From: a virus
Virus record (IMG/VR): IMGVR_UViG_3300034682_000176
Location: 124,001 to 188,000 of that record
Direction: 5' to 3' (one strand)
DNA length: 64,000 nucleotides
Part shown: one piece after another, positions 17,199 through 26,842 of the stretch
How the letters are laid out: each line of letters begins with the position of its first letter
Position numbering within the stretch: the first letter of the stretch is position 1
Program-made: the position numbers and the translations under genes
Notes under the pieces: generated by a model
The model's input: the letters and a program-made list of their open reading frames with translations, nothing else
Database searches by the model: none
Told to the model about the DNA's origin: nothing

Positions 17199-18542
17199 AT
17201 GGTACAATACGCAAACCCGCATCCATCCCAACCCCGTAGCCAGTTTGGTAACTACGGGAATCAAGGTGGTCCGCAACCCATGCCGCAAATCGGAACGGTG
17301 ACCACTGGTACCGATGGTCGTCCTTGGGTGATGACTGCTCAAGGTTGGGCGCCTGCTGACCCTCGCATGTTTGCACCACAACCCGGCATGCCTCCGCAAG
17401 GAATGCCTGGCCAAGGCTTTCCTCAACCCGGTCCTGGTTACACAGCTGGTCCTGGTCAAGCTGTGTACCCTTACCCCGGTCAGCCTCCCCAAGGCTACCC
17501 CGTGTACCAACCACCTGGCTCGCAACAGCTGCCGGTGTACAGCGGCGTGCCACAGCCAATGCCGCAAGCAACGGTGTACCAAAACCCCCAAGGCACGCGT
17601 TCGCAAAACCGCTTTGGTGGTGGCAGTCAACCGCAGCCGCAAGCTGCACCACACATGCCTGTGTACACACCTGCACCACAACAACAACCCGCTCAACCAA
17701 CTGCTCAAGGAGAAAAAGACATGCAGCTCATCAGCACCGGCAAGACCACCATGCCCAAGACCATCTTGACCTCGCCCTCGTTCAAGATCGCAACACGCAC
17801 CAACATCTTCAACGATGTCAACGCGGTGGTCTACCCGACCCTGATGATCACAGACTGCCTGGACGAACTGCTGGAGCAGACGATCGAGAACACCGTCAAC
17901 CATGAACGTGCTCCTGCCGCGCTGATCGCCACCGGTGTGGTCGAGATGATCTACCACAAGGCTTCCCAGTCCAAGTACGTGGGCGATCTGTTCCAAGCAG
18001 ATGTCAAGTCGGTGTACAAGGCTTTCAAGACCCACCTGGCCGCGGTCAACAACCGCTACGACCTGGTGTACCTGTCGGCCATCAACGACTTCCTGACGGA
18101 AACGGCCAACGATGTGCTGTACCCGATTCTGGGCACCTACCCCATGATCGACAGCTTCACCGACGACTTCAACGAACTGCTGCGCAGCCTGCGTAACAAC
18201 TGCTCGGCCGAAGTCGAAGACCTGTTCGTCGAGCAGATCAACAACGTCCTGAAGAAGACGGCGGCGAATTTCTCGCTCAGCGAAGAGCTCAGCAAGGTCG
18301 ACACCGAAGAGTCGGCTCCCAAGGAAGCGCCTCAACGTGCACTGATTCCTGCACCCATGCAGATCATCTGCCTGAACTACATCAGCACTGAACTGGGCAC
18401 CCAAGACAACCTGGCCAACATGCTGGGCGGTCTGGCTGACATGATCGACGGCCATGTGGCCTACGTGTGCACGATCGACAAGACGGTCTACAAGGCCTTC
18501 TTTGACGGCGACAAGGTGGTTCTGGATCTGATCCGCAACTAA
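17199..18542 (+). CDS. Protein with Pro/Gln/Gly-rich N-terminus and helical C-terminal domain
   Basis: A 447-residue protein. ATG 17199 follows an AAGGAGTTT site and is preferred over an in-frame ATG 15 codons upstream that overlaps the promoter element. Residues 1-165 are low complexity (Pro, Gln, Gly, Tyr; repeated PQG and PGQ motifs) and probably disordered. Residues ~170-447 are helical and use GC-rich, expression-optimised codons like the capsid gene. It is a single-gene unit with its own promoter and terminator, suggesting high expression. Function unknown. Confidence 0.75.
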   Translation: MVQYANPHPSQPRSQFGNYGNQGGPQPMPQIGTVTTGTDGRPWVMTAQGWAPADPRMFAPQPGMPPQGMPGQGFPQPGPGYTAGPGQAVYPYPGQPPQGYPVYQPPGSQQLPVYSGVPQPMPQATVYQNPQGTRSQNRFGGGSQPQPQAAPHMPVYTPAPQQQPAQPTAQGEKDMQLISTGKTTMPKTILTSPSFKIATRTNIFNDVNAVVYPTLMITDCLDELLEQTIENTVNHERAPAALIATGVVEMIYHKASQSKYVGDLFQADVKSVYKAFKTHLAAVNNRYDLVYLSAINDFLTETANDVLYPILGTYPMIDSFTDDFNELLRSLRNNCSAEVEDLFVEQINNVLKKTAANFSLSEELSKVDTEESAPKEAPQRALIPAPMQIICLNYISTELGTQDNLANMLGGLADMIDGHVAYVCTIDKTVYKAFFDGDKVVLDLIRN

Positions 18543-18553
18543 GCATCACCCAG

Positions 18554-18602
18554 ACACACCACAGACCCTTTGCAGGAGTCTGTGGTGTGTTTTTTTTTTA
18601 GG
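18554..18602 (+). terminator. Strong rho-independent terminator
   Basis: A perfect 13-base-pair stem (18554-18566 with 18578-18590) is followed by a run of about nine T residues. Confidence 0.92.
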
Positions 18603-18609
18603 ATTTAGT

Positions 18610-19074
18610 ATGGACTTTAGCAAATCTACGTTTGTCGAAATTGGTCTGAGTGTTTCACGTTGGAGCACTGCAGGAATCGAGACGGTCAGAGCCGCCGACA
18701 TGATGAAAATCTTGGAGCTGGCAGATGGCAACCAATTGATCACCGCCAATACGATTCAGCTGCTGCAAAACCACATCAAGCGTCTGGAAGAACCGGTGCT
18801 GACGCTTGCCGATTGTGGTCCTGACCCAGTGAAACAGATGGAGCAATTGCTTGCTGAACCCGTGGTGGACAAAGACAAAGTCTCCGCCTTGTTCACCAAA
18901 CTCTACACAGCGTTCACAGATCAGGTGCGCCGCCAAGAAAACTTGCGCGCTGTGGTGCGTGGCATGGCGCCGAGTTTGCAGGAGATTCGCTACCAAACTT
19001 CGCAGCTGGCTGACAAGATTGACGCAGTCACGATGGATGACCGTCAAGCCACCCTCCCCATCGATCCAACTTAA
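18610..19074 (+). CDS. Helical protein of unknown function
   Basis: A 154-residue, predominantly helical protein. The ATG follows a TAGGATTT site just after the terminator's T-run. No separate promoter is visible, so it may depend on read-through. The next gene starts immediately after its TAA. Confidence 0.65.
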   Translation: MDFSKSTFVEIGLSVSRWSTAGIETVRAADMMKILELADGNQLITANTIQLLQNHIKRLEEPVLTLADCGPDPVKQMEQLLAEPVVDKDKVSALFTKLYTAFTDQVRRQENLRAVVRGMAPSLQEIRYQTSQLADKIDAVTMDDRQATLPIDPT

Positions 19075-19722
19075 ATGACCATGCGTTTGTTTCCTCCTCT
19101 TCCAAATGTCAGCTGGCTGTTGACCCAAATCGAGCCTCCTGTCTTTCACCCCACATCGTCGACCCATTCTCCCCGACCTGAAATGCAACCCGACAAACAA
19201 CCCACTGAAAATCTGGAATCTTTCAACACAAAGATTGTTCAGCTGTTGACCAACAAGACAGTCTTTCTCCAGCGTCCACAGTCGGACACAGAGTGTTTTC
19301 TACCCAAGGGTGAGGTGGAAGAACTGCTGTCGCAATTGCTGACCTATACGGCCCAATTGGAACGAGAAATTGCGTCGCACTCACAAGCACACGCCGGCTG
19401 GAAACAAAAGTACCTGGGTCTCAAAGCCCTGGTGAACCGGGCCGCGGGAGAAGTTCTCCAAAGTCTTGATGAAGCACCTGGAGCAACCGCAACAACACCA
19501 GAAAAAATCGCGCCGTTCAGTGAAGCAGCAAAGAAAATGTGTGCTACAAGCTCTTCCATGCAATCGGCATCCAGCAACCACTGTGTGAACTACGATTTTA
19601 TTCCCCAGCTTGGATATGTTGCGGATGTGTTCCTCAACGATCAAACAAATGGTGAAGATATGCACCTTGGGCGCGCAAGCCACGGTGCCCAAATTTCTGT
19701 TGTTGTCCGACCTGCCGGTTAA
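19075..19722 (+). CDS. Unknown protein, start directly abuts upstream stop
   Basis: A 215-residue protein whose ATG follows the upstream TAA with no gap and no Shine-Dalgarno, implying termination-reinitiation coupling. Another ATG two codons in is an alternative. The N-terminal 40 residues are Pro-rich; the middle (65-110) is helical. It ends at a convergent junction with the portal gene. Confidence 0.62.
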   Translation: MTMRLFPPLPNVSWLLTQIEPPVFHPTSSTHSPRPEMQPDKQPTENLESFNTKIVQLLTNKTVFLQRPQSDTECFLPKGEVEELLSQLLTYTAQLEREIASHSQAHAGWKQKYLGLKALVNRAAGEVLQSLDEAPGATATTPEKIAPFSEAAKKMCATSSSMQSASSNHCVNYDFIPQLGYVADVFLNDQTNGEDMHLGRASHGAQISVVVRPAG

Positions 19723-19730
19723 ATGAAGAA

Positions 19731-19775
19731 CACCCACCTCTACTCCTTGCGGGTAGAGGTGGGTTTCTTTTTTGC
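19731..19775. terminator. Hairpin between convergent genes
   Basis: An 11-base-pair stem (19732-19742 with 19754-19764) followed on the plus strand by TTCTTTTTT. It separates the plus-strand 19075 gene from the minus-strand portal gene and may serve both. Confidence 0.75.
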
Positions 19776-19776
19776 T

Positions 19777-22359
19777 TTACAGCTTGGTCAGGTCCAGACC
19801 GTCTCCACCCAGGTCAGCAAATGGGTCGCTGGGGTCAGAGTTAGGGTTGGTGTCGTCACCACCGCTGTCGCTGTTGCCAGGTGCGGTGAAGGAGTTTTCG
19901 CCAGCCTGGTCGCCCAAGATCTTCTTGAGGTCCACAGCCGTGGCTTCTTTGTACTTCTTCATCACAAACAGCAGCTTGGACGAAGCGCGCATGGTCGAGC
20001 TCATGTGCTTGGAGATCACGTCAATCAGAGTGTCCACATCTTCCACCGCGGCGCTGAACATCTCCATGACCTCGGGGTAGTAGTTGTTGTCAGCACACCA
20101 CTGACGCAACAAGTGATGGGTGTAGACGCTCTTGATCGAGTCGATATGGTTGGTGATGTCACCCGACATGTCTTCGGTAAAGATCTCGGTCGAGATGACC
20201 GAATCCACCACGGTAGTCAGGCCTTGTTTGTACAGCTCGAATTCAGCAGCCAAGCTGGCCAGGTTTGTGTTTTCAGGCTTTGGCAGCTCGGCTTGCACAG
20301 CCGTCGAAACTTGGTCGAGGTAATCGTCGATGAATTCCTCAGGCTTGGTGTTGAAGACGGCTGCTTTTTCTTGGGGTAAGGAAGCAGCAAATTCTTCCTT
20401 CATTTCAAGCAGGAGTTCCTTGAGCTTCTTGCGCAGGTCTTGGTCGTAGTAGATCACCTGACCGATGAACTTGGAGACCAACTTGGCCAGGGTCTTTTGG
20501 TAGATAGCCACGCGCTTGGCCAACAACACGTTGTTGTTGATCACGCTGGTAGCGAATTCAGGAGTGAAACCAGCATCGATGGTTTCAGGCGACAGCCCCA
20601 GCGCTTGGATGGTCTGCTTGCGCAGGTTGTCTTCCAAAGCACTGTCTGGAACCGTGTGTTGCATGTTGCCGTTCTCGAAATCAATCTTGATATCGGGCAG
20701 CAGTGGGTTGCCGGTGTAGTTGAACTTCAGGCCAGCGCGGCGAATCCAGTCGACCAGGTCGACCGGGTTGTTGATACCCAGCGGGAAGAAGTTCTGACGC
20801 AGCTTGAGGGTTGCATCTTGAATCTGAGCAATGGTCTTTTCTGGGTCTTGGTCGTTGGGGTCCAGCTGCACGTTGACGTTGGTGACGTCAATGGCCGACT
20901 TGGCTTGTGCCATCACGCTGGAGAACAGCAACATAGCCCGCAAGCTGGCAAGTGTGGACAGGTTGTCCAGCAGGGACGATCCAATGCCGTACTCGTTGTA
21001 GTTGAACGCAAAATACGTCATCTGTGTCTTGGGCACAAACAAGACGTTGGTCTTTTCGTCCGCCAGCGCGCGGCTGAACATCATGAAGAAGATGTCGTTC
21101 TTGGCTGCAACCTCAAAGCTGGAGCCGTAGAGGGTGCCCTTGATGGACGAGTAGATCTGACGCTCCAAGACATCGCGGTACATGTCGTACAGTTGGCTGA
21201 CGTCGATGTTGTTGCTGTTGTCGTTGATGAGGTTGCGGTACGCAATCTGGATGGGAGTCTGCGGCACGATACCGGCGTGGCCGTGCATCAGGTTGGAGTG
21301 GTTGCTGCGTGCTTCACTCAGCTCGATGTTGAAGGGTTTGCCGTCCCCGTCCAGCAACACCAGGTAAGCGATGTGTTCCTTCTCGTTGCCGGGCACACAC
21401 ATAGGGATGACCGAGCCTGAAGGGAAACGCACCGTCATGGGTTTGCCAATCGACTTACGGCGGGTTTCATCCCGGTCCTTGAGAATCCGCACGTTGGAGC
21501 CGGAGTTGGAGGTATTACCGCGGTCGCGGAACAAGTCCATGTAACTGAGCTTGTCCATGGATTCGGTAGCTACGGTGCCACCATGACGTTCAGCCCGGCG
21601 CATCAAGGTACTTGCAACCTCTTGCTTGAGGCTGTCAAAGTGCAAGATGCCGTGGTTGTCGGTCAAACCTTCCAAGGTGTTGTCCACCAAGTGTTGAACC
21701 AGTTCCATGGCCGTGGCATTTTCCGACAGCGGTTTCTTGTCCTGGTTTTTCTTTTTGGGCAGGTACTTGGGCTCTACCAACTGACGAATCATCCGGTCGG
21801 ACGCTGCGGCAAACTGCTCGGTCGAGTAGCTGGCCAAGATGTCGGCGTTGATCACTTCGTCCACCGCCGCTTCAGGGATCACAGCCAGGCAGTACGAACC
21901 GGAGTTGAACAAAGCCTCGCGCACGATCTCAGCCAGTCGGTCTTCCAACTCGTGCTCTTCTTCGATATAACCGCGGATCAATTCCAGGATGGCTGAGGTC
22001 AAACCAGGAGTCGCCTCAAAGTCCTTCTTGAACTTGTAATTCAGTTGGGTGTCGGTCATCTTCTTTGGCGAGAGGATGTATGACACCAGGATCTGAATGG
22101 CCAACTCAATGTCTGGGAACAGCTTGATGATGTTCTTGTTGTTTTGGCGGTTTGACTCTACCTTGTTGTGCAATTGCTCCAGCAAGTTACGGTTGACCGT
22201 GATCCGGTCTTCCTCAATGTTGTTGACGTTTTTGTCACGAATGAGCTTTGGCACCACAGAGAGGTGCGAATTGTTGGTGCCGACGATTTTGCTGACAGCC
22301 AACGAGCGATCACGATTTCGTCCGATCACCTGAATCAGCTGACTTGGGTCATAGGGCAT
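19777..22359 (-). CDS. Portal protein, phiKZ-like (probable)
   Basis: An 860-residue protein, in the size range of jumbo-phage portals such as phiKZ gp129. It has a long alpha/beta core, an extended central helix-rich region, and a C-terminal acidic, Gly/Asp/Pro-rich tail (last ~35 residues). The start has a good site (CTGGAG) ten bases upstream on the minus strand. It forms a single-gene minus-strand island in a plus-strand virion region. Portals form the dodecameric DNA-entry vertex. The assignment rests on size, composition and synteny-type context and should be confirmed by profile search. Confidence 0.62.
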   Translation of the reverse strand: MPYDPSQLIQVIGRNRDRSLAVSKIVGTNNSHLSVVPKLIRDKNVNNIEEDRITVNRNLLEQLHNKVESNRQNNKNIIKLFPDIELAIQILVSYILSPKKMTDTQLNYKFKKDFEATPGLTSAILELIRGYIEEEHELEDRLAEIVREALFNSGSYCLAVIPEAAVDEVINADILASYSTEQFAAASDRMIRQLVEPKYLPKKKNQDKKPLSENATAMELVQHLVDNTLEGLTDNHGILHFDSLKQEVASTLMRRAERHGGTVATESMDKLSYMDLFRDRGNTSNSGSNVRILKDRDETRRKSIGKPMTVRFPSGSVIPMCVPGNEKEHIAYLVLLDGDGKPFNIELSEARSNHSNLMHGHAGIVPQTPIQIAYRNLINDNSNNIDVSQLYDMYRDVLERQIYSSIKGTLYGSSFEVAAKNDIFFMMFSRALADEKTNVLFVPKTQMTYFAFNYNEYGIGSSLLDNLSTLASLRAMLLFSSVMAQAKSAIDVTNVNVQLDPNDQDPEKTIAQIQDATLKLRQNFFPLGINNPVDLVDWIRRAGLKFNYTGNPLLPDIKIDFENGNMQHTVPDSALEDNLRKQTIQALGLSPETIDAGFTPEFATSVINNNVLLAKRVAIYQKTLAKLVSKFIGQVIYYDQDLRKKLKELLLEMKEEFAASLPQEKAAVFNTKPEEFIDDYLDQVSTAVQAELPKPENTNLASLAAEFELYKQGLTTVVDSVISTEIFTEDMSGDITNHIDSIKSVYTHHLLRQWCADNNYYPEVMEMFSAAVEDVDTLIDVISKHMSSTMRASSKLLFVMKKYKEATAVDLKKILGDQAGENSFTAPGNSDSGGDDTNPNSDPSDPFADLGGDGLDLTKL

Positions 22360-22474
22360 ACAAAATCTCCAGAGACAGAAGTAAAGATTCTAATTTAAAT
22401 CAAGCTATTTTCCAAGTAGTGGAAATTGCGTTACTTTTATATTTTCGCTCAGGTCATCCTCTGACATTCTTTTC

Positions 22475-22486
22475 CCCTATATAGGG
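22475..22486 (+). promoter_or_regulatory. Palindromic TATATA element in divergent intergenic region
   Basis: A perfect 12-base palindrome (CCCTATATAGGG) lies 28 bases upstream of the 22514 start codon, between the divergent portal gene and the 789-residue gene. It shares the TATATA core with the window's promoter family but lacks the flanking ACA and RYGA parts. Promoter or operator role is tentative. Confidence 0.4.
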
Positions 22487-22513
22487 TTATCCGCTCGAAG
22501 AGGTACCCACGCC

Positions 22514-24883
22514 ATGGCAGTTAGCATCATCGAGAAAGTGCTCGGTAACAACAAGTTCTACACCGACGCTTACATCAAAGACACCATCACCCTGGTCAAA
22601 TCTATCACGGTCAAAAACGACAAAGAAGCCCGGTTGTACAACGACTATCTGAAGCAAATCCAACCCAACTTTGTAGAAGAAGATGACCGCGCTCAGTGGC
22701 AGTACTACCGACACCTGGTAGGACAACCTTACCCCACTGACCGACCCATTCTCGCCACTTCGGTGGACAATGGGGAAGAATTCACCTTCAACAAAGACAG
22801 CATGTTGGTGCACCGTCGCACCCATGAAGAGTTGCTCAAGTTCGGCCTGTACTACGAAGAGCTGGTGCGCCGTTACCCTGAGCTGGAGCTGTACATCAAG
22901 GGCGTGATCACCACCCCGCTGTTTACCAATGTGCAACAGATCATCGATGCCGAAGACTTCACGATCGTCTCTTACGCCAAACACCTGGTGGAAGAAAACG
23001 AGCACGACGTCATGTCCCAGCTGCAGTTGCGCATCGACAGCTACAAATCCACTTGGCTGATGGGTTTTTATGCCATGGTCGACAACTTGTTCTTGGCCAG
23101 CCAGTACCACATCTTGTACAACTTCCTGTGCACCAGTTTGTTGTCGATCCGTTTGGCCAATGCCAAGACCAACAACGCCCACAGCTACCACATCCGTCTG
23201 TACCTGGCCAGCCACCACTACCTGGACGATGTGTTGTTGTTCTTGACCAAATCCCAGCAATTGTTCCTGTACCGCAACATGCTGTACCTGAACAACCATG
23301 CGGGCTCCAACTTCACGTTTCAAACCCTGATCGACGTGCTCTTCAGTGAGCGCAACATCTCGGTGATCAACTACGTCTACCAGCAACGCAACACGGTCAA
23401 TAACCAAGGGCTGATGCAGTACCGCTACCGTCAAAAACTGCTCAACACCAAAAAGCTGGTGATCAACACCGCAGACATGAGCTTGGAGACGGTGGGTGCC
23501 AAAGAGCGGGATCTGGCCCCTGGCAATGGTGCGGTCTATGACTACAACCTGCCAGCCATTGATTTCCGTCACCGCAATGCGTTGTTCAGCGAACTGTTGA
23601 CCAAGGATCTGGAAACCATCTTGCTTGATGAAACCGATTCGGTCAAGTACAAACTGCTGCAAATCCTCACCGACAGCTGGGCACGCTTGTTGGTGGATGA
23701 CCGGGTTTCTTTCTTGGTTGAGATCCCAGATCCTACCAGCAGCATCAGCACTCGCATGGGTGTGCGGGACCTGTTTAAGCTGTACCTGGTGGTGCTGTAT
23801 GCGTCGCAAGGCATTTCCCTCAAGCAGTTCCCCACCTACCGCATCCAGCGCGTCTTCAAGCAAGTCTTACCTGATGTTGAAGACTTGCTCAAGGGTTGCT
23901 ACGACATGGACTCGTTGCAGCGTGACTACCTGCGTCAGTTGCTGGAGTTGGTGCCCACCTACCAGTACTACCTGACCAGTTACCAGTTTGAGCAGTACGT
24001 GACCATGGTCTACAAGCTCAACATCGGTTTGTGGACCGCGTTGTCCAACTACAGCGACATGGATACCGAAGGCCAGATGAGCTGGGCCATCAGCCAGGTT
24101 CATGAACACATGGACTTTGATGTAGACCCTGTCGAATCGGTGGACGACTTCTTGGACCGTACAGGTTTGTCCGACCCACGTGGCTACGATGCGATCCAGT
24201 TGCAGACATACCTGTTCGATATCCTGGACAATGCCTACGACAAGAAGCTGTCGTTCTTGAGCCGCTTCCAAAAGCTGCAAGACGCCTTGACCAAGGTGTT
24301 CTTCAAGTTCAACAGCTACACCGTGCAGTTGATCAACAACTACTACGCTGATGCACCATTGTTGGTGGGTGCCAAAGACACCCGCTACACCCACACGGAC
24401 TCGACGGTCTATGACTTGACGCTGGCCGCCGAAGGCAGCTTTGGACACGGCCTGATCACCGACCAGACTTCGTCCCTGTTGTCAATGCACCACCAACCTT
24501 CGGTCTCGGACATCCTCCACCATAGCAAGCTGGGCGCTGACATTGAGATTGACGGCGTGTTGGACTTTGATATCCAACACAGCTACCAAACTGACCAACT
24601 GCTGCCGCTCACCCAGCTGCTGTTGACCGAGGTGGTGTCCGCCAGCCGCAACCATGTCGATGCCACCATGCTGGATTCGGCAAAGTTCTTCCCTGCCAGC
24701 GATGTCTCGTCGCTGTCGTTCATCTCTGTTGGCGTCGCTTCCCACTTCCGAGAAGACTCGTTGTTGACCGAAAACACGTTGGCTTCTATGCCAATTAACA
24801 TTGGTTTTGCAGCACAAAACCTCTCGTCACCACCGACCCAATCTAGTGAATCCGATTTGCTGTTCTTGGCCATCAATCTTTAA
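22514..24883 (+). CDS. Large probable virion protein
   Basis: A 789-residue protein, ATG preceded by a GAAGAGG site. Predominantly helical with many Tyr/Leu residues; no membrane segment or catalytic motif seen. It is transcribed divergently from the portal gene and lies upstream of the 25948 gene, from which it is separated by a homing-endonuclease insertion. Virion role is inferred from size and neighbours. Confidence 0.65.
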   Translation: MAVSIIEKVLGNNKFYTDAYIKDTITLVKSITVKNDKEARLYNDYLKQIQPNFVEEDDRAQWQYYRHLVGQPYPTDRPILATSVDNGEEFTFNKDSMLVHRRTHEELLKFGLYYEELVRRYPELELYIKGVITTPLFTNVQQIIDAEDFTIVSYAKHLVEENEHDVMSQLQLRIDSYKSTWLMGFYAMVDNLFLASQYHILYNFLCTSLLSIRLANAKTNNAHSYHIRLYLASHHYLDDVLLFLTKSQQLFLYRNMLYLNNHAGSNFTFQTLIDVLFSERNISVINYVYQQRNTVNNQGLMQYRYRQKLLNTKKLVINTADMSLETVGAKERDLAPGNGAVYDYNLPAIDFRHRNALFSELLTKDLETILLDETDSVKYKLLQILTDSWARLLVDDRVSFLVEIPDPTSSISTRMGVRDLFKLYLVVLYASQGISLKQFPTYRIQRVFKQVLPDVEDLLKGCYDMDSLQRDYLRQLLELVPTYQYYLTSYQFEQYVTMVYKLNIGLWTALSNYSDMDTEGQMSWAISQVHEHMDFDVDPVESVDDFLDRTGLSDPRGYDAIQLQTYLFDILDNAYDKKLSFLSRFQKLQDALTKVFFKFNSYTVQLINNYYADAPLLVGAKDTRYTHTDSTVYDLTLAAEGSFGHGLITDQTSSLLSMHHQPSVSDILHHSKLGADIEIDGVLDFDIQHSYQTDQLLPLTQLLLTEVVSASRNHVDATMLDSAKFFPASDVSSLSFISVGVASHFREDSLLTENTLASMPINIGFAAQNLSSPPTQSSESDLLFLAINL

Positions 24884-24899
24884 GTAGGAGCCCTTTCAT

Positions 24900-24920
24900 A
24901 TGGAAACCGTGCATAGTTGA
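24900..24920 (+). pseudogene. Displaced 5' start of the 25948 gene (METV remnant)
   Basis: After a strong TAGGAG site, ATG at 24900 opens a six-codon frame reading MET-V-H-S then stop. The intact gene downstream starts with the same four residues, METV, at 25948. The simplest reading is that the original start and ribosome-binding site were cut off by the endonuclease insertion and the downstream copy was regenerated with the element. Confidence 0.55.
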
Positions 24921-24957
24921 CAATGTGTCAGACGGCTGCTGCCGCCAGTAGTTGCGG

Positions 24958-24988
24958 GTCAGTATGGTGTTTTAGACACCATACTGAC
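24958..24988 (+). repeat. Perfect 13-bp inverted repeat upstream of homing endonuclease
   Basis: Arms 24958-24970 and 24976-24988 pair perfectly around a five-base loop. It lies within the inserted segment, before the endonuclease start, and could terminate transcription or sequester upstream translation signals, as occurs before other phage homing endonuclease genes. Confidence 0.75.
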
Positions 24989-25042
24989 TTTCACTCTACT
25001 CAACTTAGACGGTTAAGGTTTTACTATTTAAGGGTGTTGCAA

Positions 25043-25906
25043 ATGGATAACAACTTAACACGAGACGACAAAGACAAAGTAGGCCTTTACATTGTCCGAA
25101 ACAAGACAACTAAAGAGTTCTACCTTGGGAGCGGTCGTCTGGTTCAGAGACTGAAATATCACGAACGCGAATTGACCAACAACCGTCACATAAACCACAA
25201 ACTACAGAAATCTTTCAACAAAAACCCTGATATGGAATTTGTTGCTACAATTATAGATCTAGAAGGTTTGACTGTGGAAGATAATCGAAAACTTGCGTTA
25301 GGGAGTGAGCAAGTTTTTATCGATAAATTTAAAGATAGTTCTCTATTGCTAAATTTAGCTATGAAAGTCGACAACCCTACGTTTGGGACCAATCTTTCAG
25401 CAGACCATAAAGAAAAAATTAGTAAGGGGGTTAAAGAAAGATGGAGCAATATGTCTGATGAAGAAAAGAAATCCCACAGTGAAAAAATAAGTAAGGCTCA
25501 GAACGAACACTGGTCTAAGATACCAAAAGAAGAAAAAGAAGCCAGAATAGAAACGCTTAGACATGCAAATATTGGGGTTCCTCTATCTGACAAACGTAAA
25601 AAAGAAGTAAGTGACTTCTTTAGAGGTAAAAACCTAACCTCCTCTCATAAAGAAAAGATAGGCAACGCGTTAAAAGGGAAACCTAAAAATCCCGATGCTG
25701 TTAAGAACGCAGTTAACGCTAGAAAAGAAAAGGGTTCTTACGGCCCTAATGAAAACCAGATGCGGTTATGCGGACAGCCGGTTACCGTCGATGGTGAATT
25801 TTTTGTTAGTGTGTCCGCATGTGCAAAGGCTAAGAATGTTTCTCGCCAAACAGTCATAAATAGAGTTCGTAACAACAACTTTCCTGGCTGGGCTCAAAAC
25901 TCTTAA
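25043..25906 (+). CDS. GIY-YIG homing endonuclease with NUMOD-type DNA-binding repeats
   Basis: A 287-residue protein starting at ATG 25043 (weak AAGGG site); upstream in-frame codons cross the hairpin and are unlikely coding. Residues 13-95 form the GIY-YIG domain: GLYIV (14-18), YLGSG (27-31) and the catalytic Glu in GSEQ (about 89). Four NUMOD3-like segments follow (SxxHKEKIS and similar, about 120-225), then a C-terminal NUMOD1-like helix-turn-helix (VSRQTVINRV). The gene is visibly A/T-richer with different codon use from all neighbours, marking recent acquisition. It presumably cuts an uninvaded allele near the start of the adjacent structural gene. Confidence 0.9.
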   Translation: MDNNLTRDDKDKVGLYIVRNKTTKEFYLGSGRLVQRLKYHERELTNNRHINHKLQKSFNKNPDMEFVATIIDLEGLTVEDNRKLALGSEQVFIDKFKDSSLLLNLAMKVDNPTFGTNLSADHKEKISKGVKERWSNMSDEEKKSHSEKISKAQNEHWSKIPKEEKEARIETLRHANIGVPLSDKRKKEVSDFFRGKNLTSSHKEKIGNALKGKPKNPDAVKNAVNARKEKGSYGPNENQMRLCGQPVTVDGEFFVSVSACAKAKNVSRQTVINRVRNNNFPGWAQNS

Positions 25907-25947
25907 CTTGCACACTTATTGATTAAAACTTGGAAAGAGGTCTTACT

Positions 25948-26781
25948 ATGGAAACAGTCACCAGATCGATTTATGCAGCCCACCTGCAGACGTGCAAACT
26001 CCTGAACAAACCCTTCACGGTTTTGGAGAACTCGACGCTGAACCAAAAGTTCAACGTCTACCCGGAAGAGCAACCGGCTGTCAACGCTTACCCGAATCTG
26101 TCCGGCATCACCATTGGCAACAAGGGCGCCACGTACGACATCGGTCAAGGCAACTACGTGTTGACCACCCCAATCCCTCACCTGGCACGCCACGCCAGCC
26201 TGTACAACCACATCCCGTTTGTGGTGCGCCACATCACCAACGATCTGACACCGGCCGAGCGTCTGATGTACCGCCTGCGTGTACCACTGCAAATCGGTGG
26301 TGAGAAGTACTTTGCGTACTACATGCGTGTGCTGGACCTGAACACGGTGGTACCAACGGTGGAGCTGCGCAACGTCAGCGACGGTGTGATCACCAACACC
26401 CCGTTCACTCCCGAGCAGTCCGACCTGGCGCCTGTCCACCCAGTCATCACCAACAACGGTCTGAACACGACCGACGGCGACTACCTGGTCTCCACGGCCA
26501 AGATGGTGTTCACGCTCAACCAGCAAGACATCGTCAACATCCGCGAAGCCTGCCAGATCCTGTACGGCGACCCACGCTACGCCGTGATCAACGAAATCGG
26601 TATCTGCACAGGTATTGACAAAATTGTTTCTGGCCAATTGGGTGGTTCGACCATCAACTACACTGAAAGTGTGGTGACCCAACTGGCAGCCTTCCTGTCC
26701 CAGTATCACGCGCTGACTGCCAGCACAGCTGAAGTCAAGATCGGCTTGAATGTCGGTAGCGTGGAAGCCCTGATCGTCTGA
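25948..26781 (+). CDS. Probable virion protein adjoining homing-endonuclease insertion
   Basis: A 277-residue protein beginning METVTRS at ATG 25948, with an AAAGAGG site; a TTG six codons upstream is also open. Beta-rich and soluble, no enzyme motif. Homing endonucleases favour conserved, essential genes, and the truncated METV copy at 24900 shows its original 5' end. GC content and codon use return to the phage norm at this gene. A structural role is inferred. Confidence 0.72.
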   Translation: METVTRSIYAAHLQTCKLLNKPFTVLENSTLNQKFNVYPEEQPAVNAYPNLSGITIGNKGATYDIGQGNYVLTTPIPHLARHASLYNHIPFVVRHITNDLTPAERLMYRLRVPLQIGGEKYFAYYMRVLDLNTVVPTVELRNVSDGVITNTPFTPEQSDLAPVHPVITNNGLNTTDGDYLVSTAKMVFTLNQQDIVNIREACQILYGDPRYAVINEIGICTGIDKIVSGQLGGSTINYTESVVTQLAAFLSQYHALTASTAEVKIGLNVGSVEALIV

Positions 26782-26804
26782 TCTTCTTGCCTGTAAAACA
26801 GGGT

Positions 26805-26842
26805 CTCCCAGTGGTCTACAAGGACCACTGGGAGATTCTTTG
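26805..26842 (+). terminator. Rho-independent terminator
   Basis: A perfect 12-base-pair stem (26805-26816 with 26823-26834) with a six-base loop and a T-rich tail follows the 277-residue gene. Confidence 0.85.

Noticed and set aside
24912-25947. Group I intron containing the endonuclease
   Set aside because: The downstream gene already has its own complete start (METV) and ribosome-binding site, so splicing is not needed; I could not identify a convincing P/Q/R/S core. RNA data would settle it.
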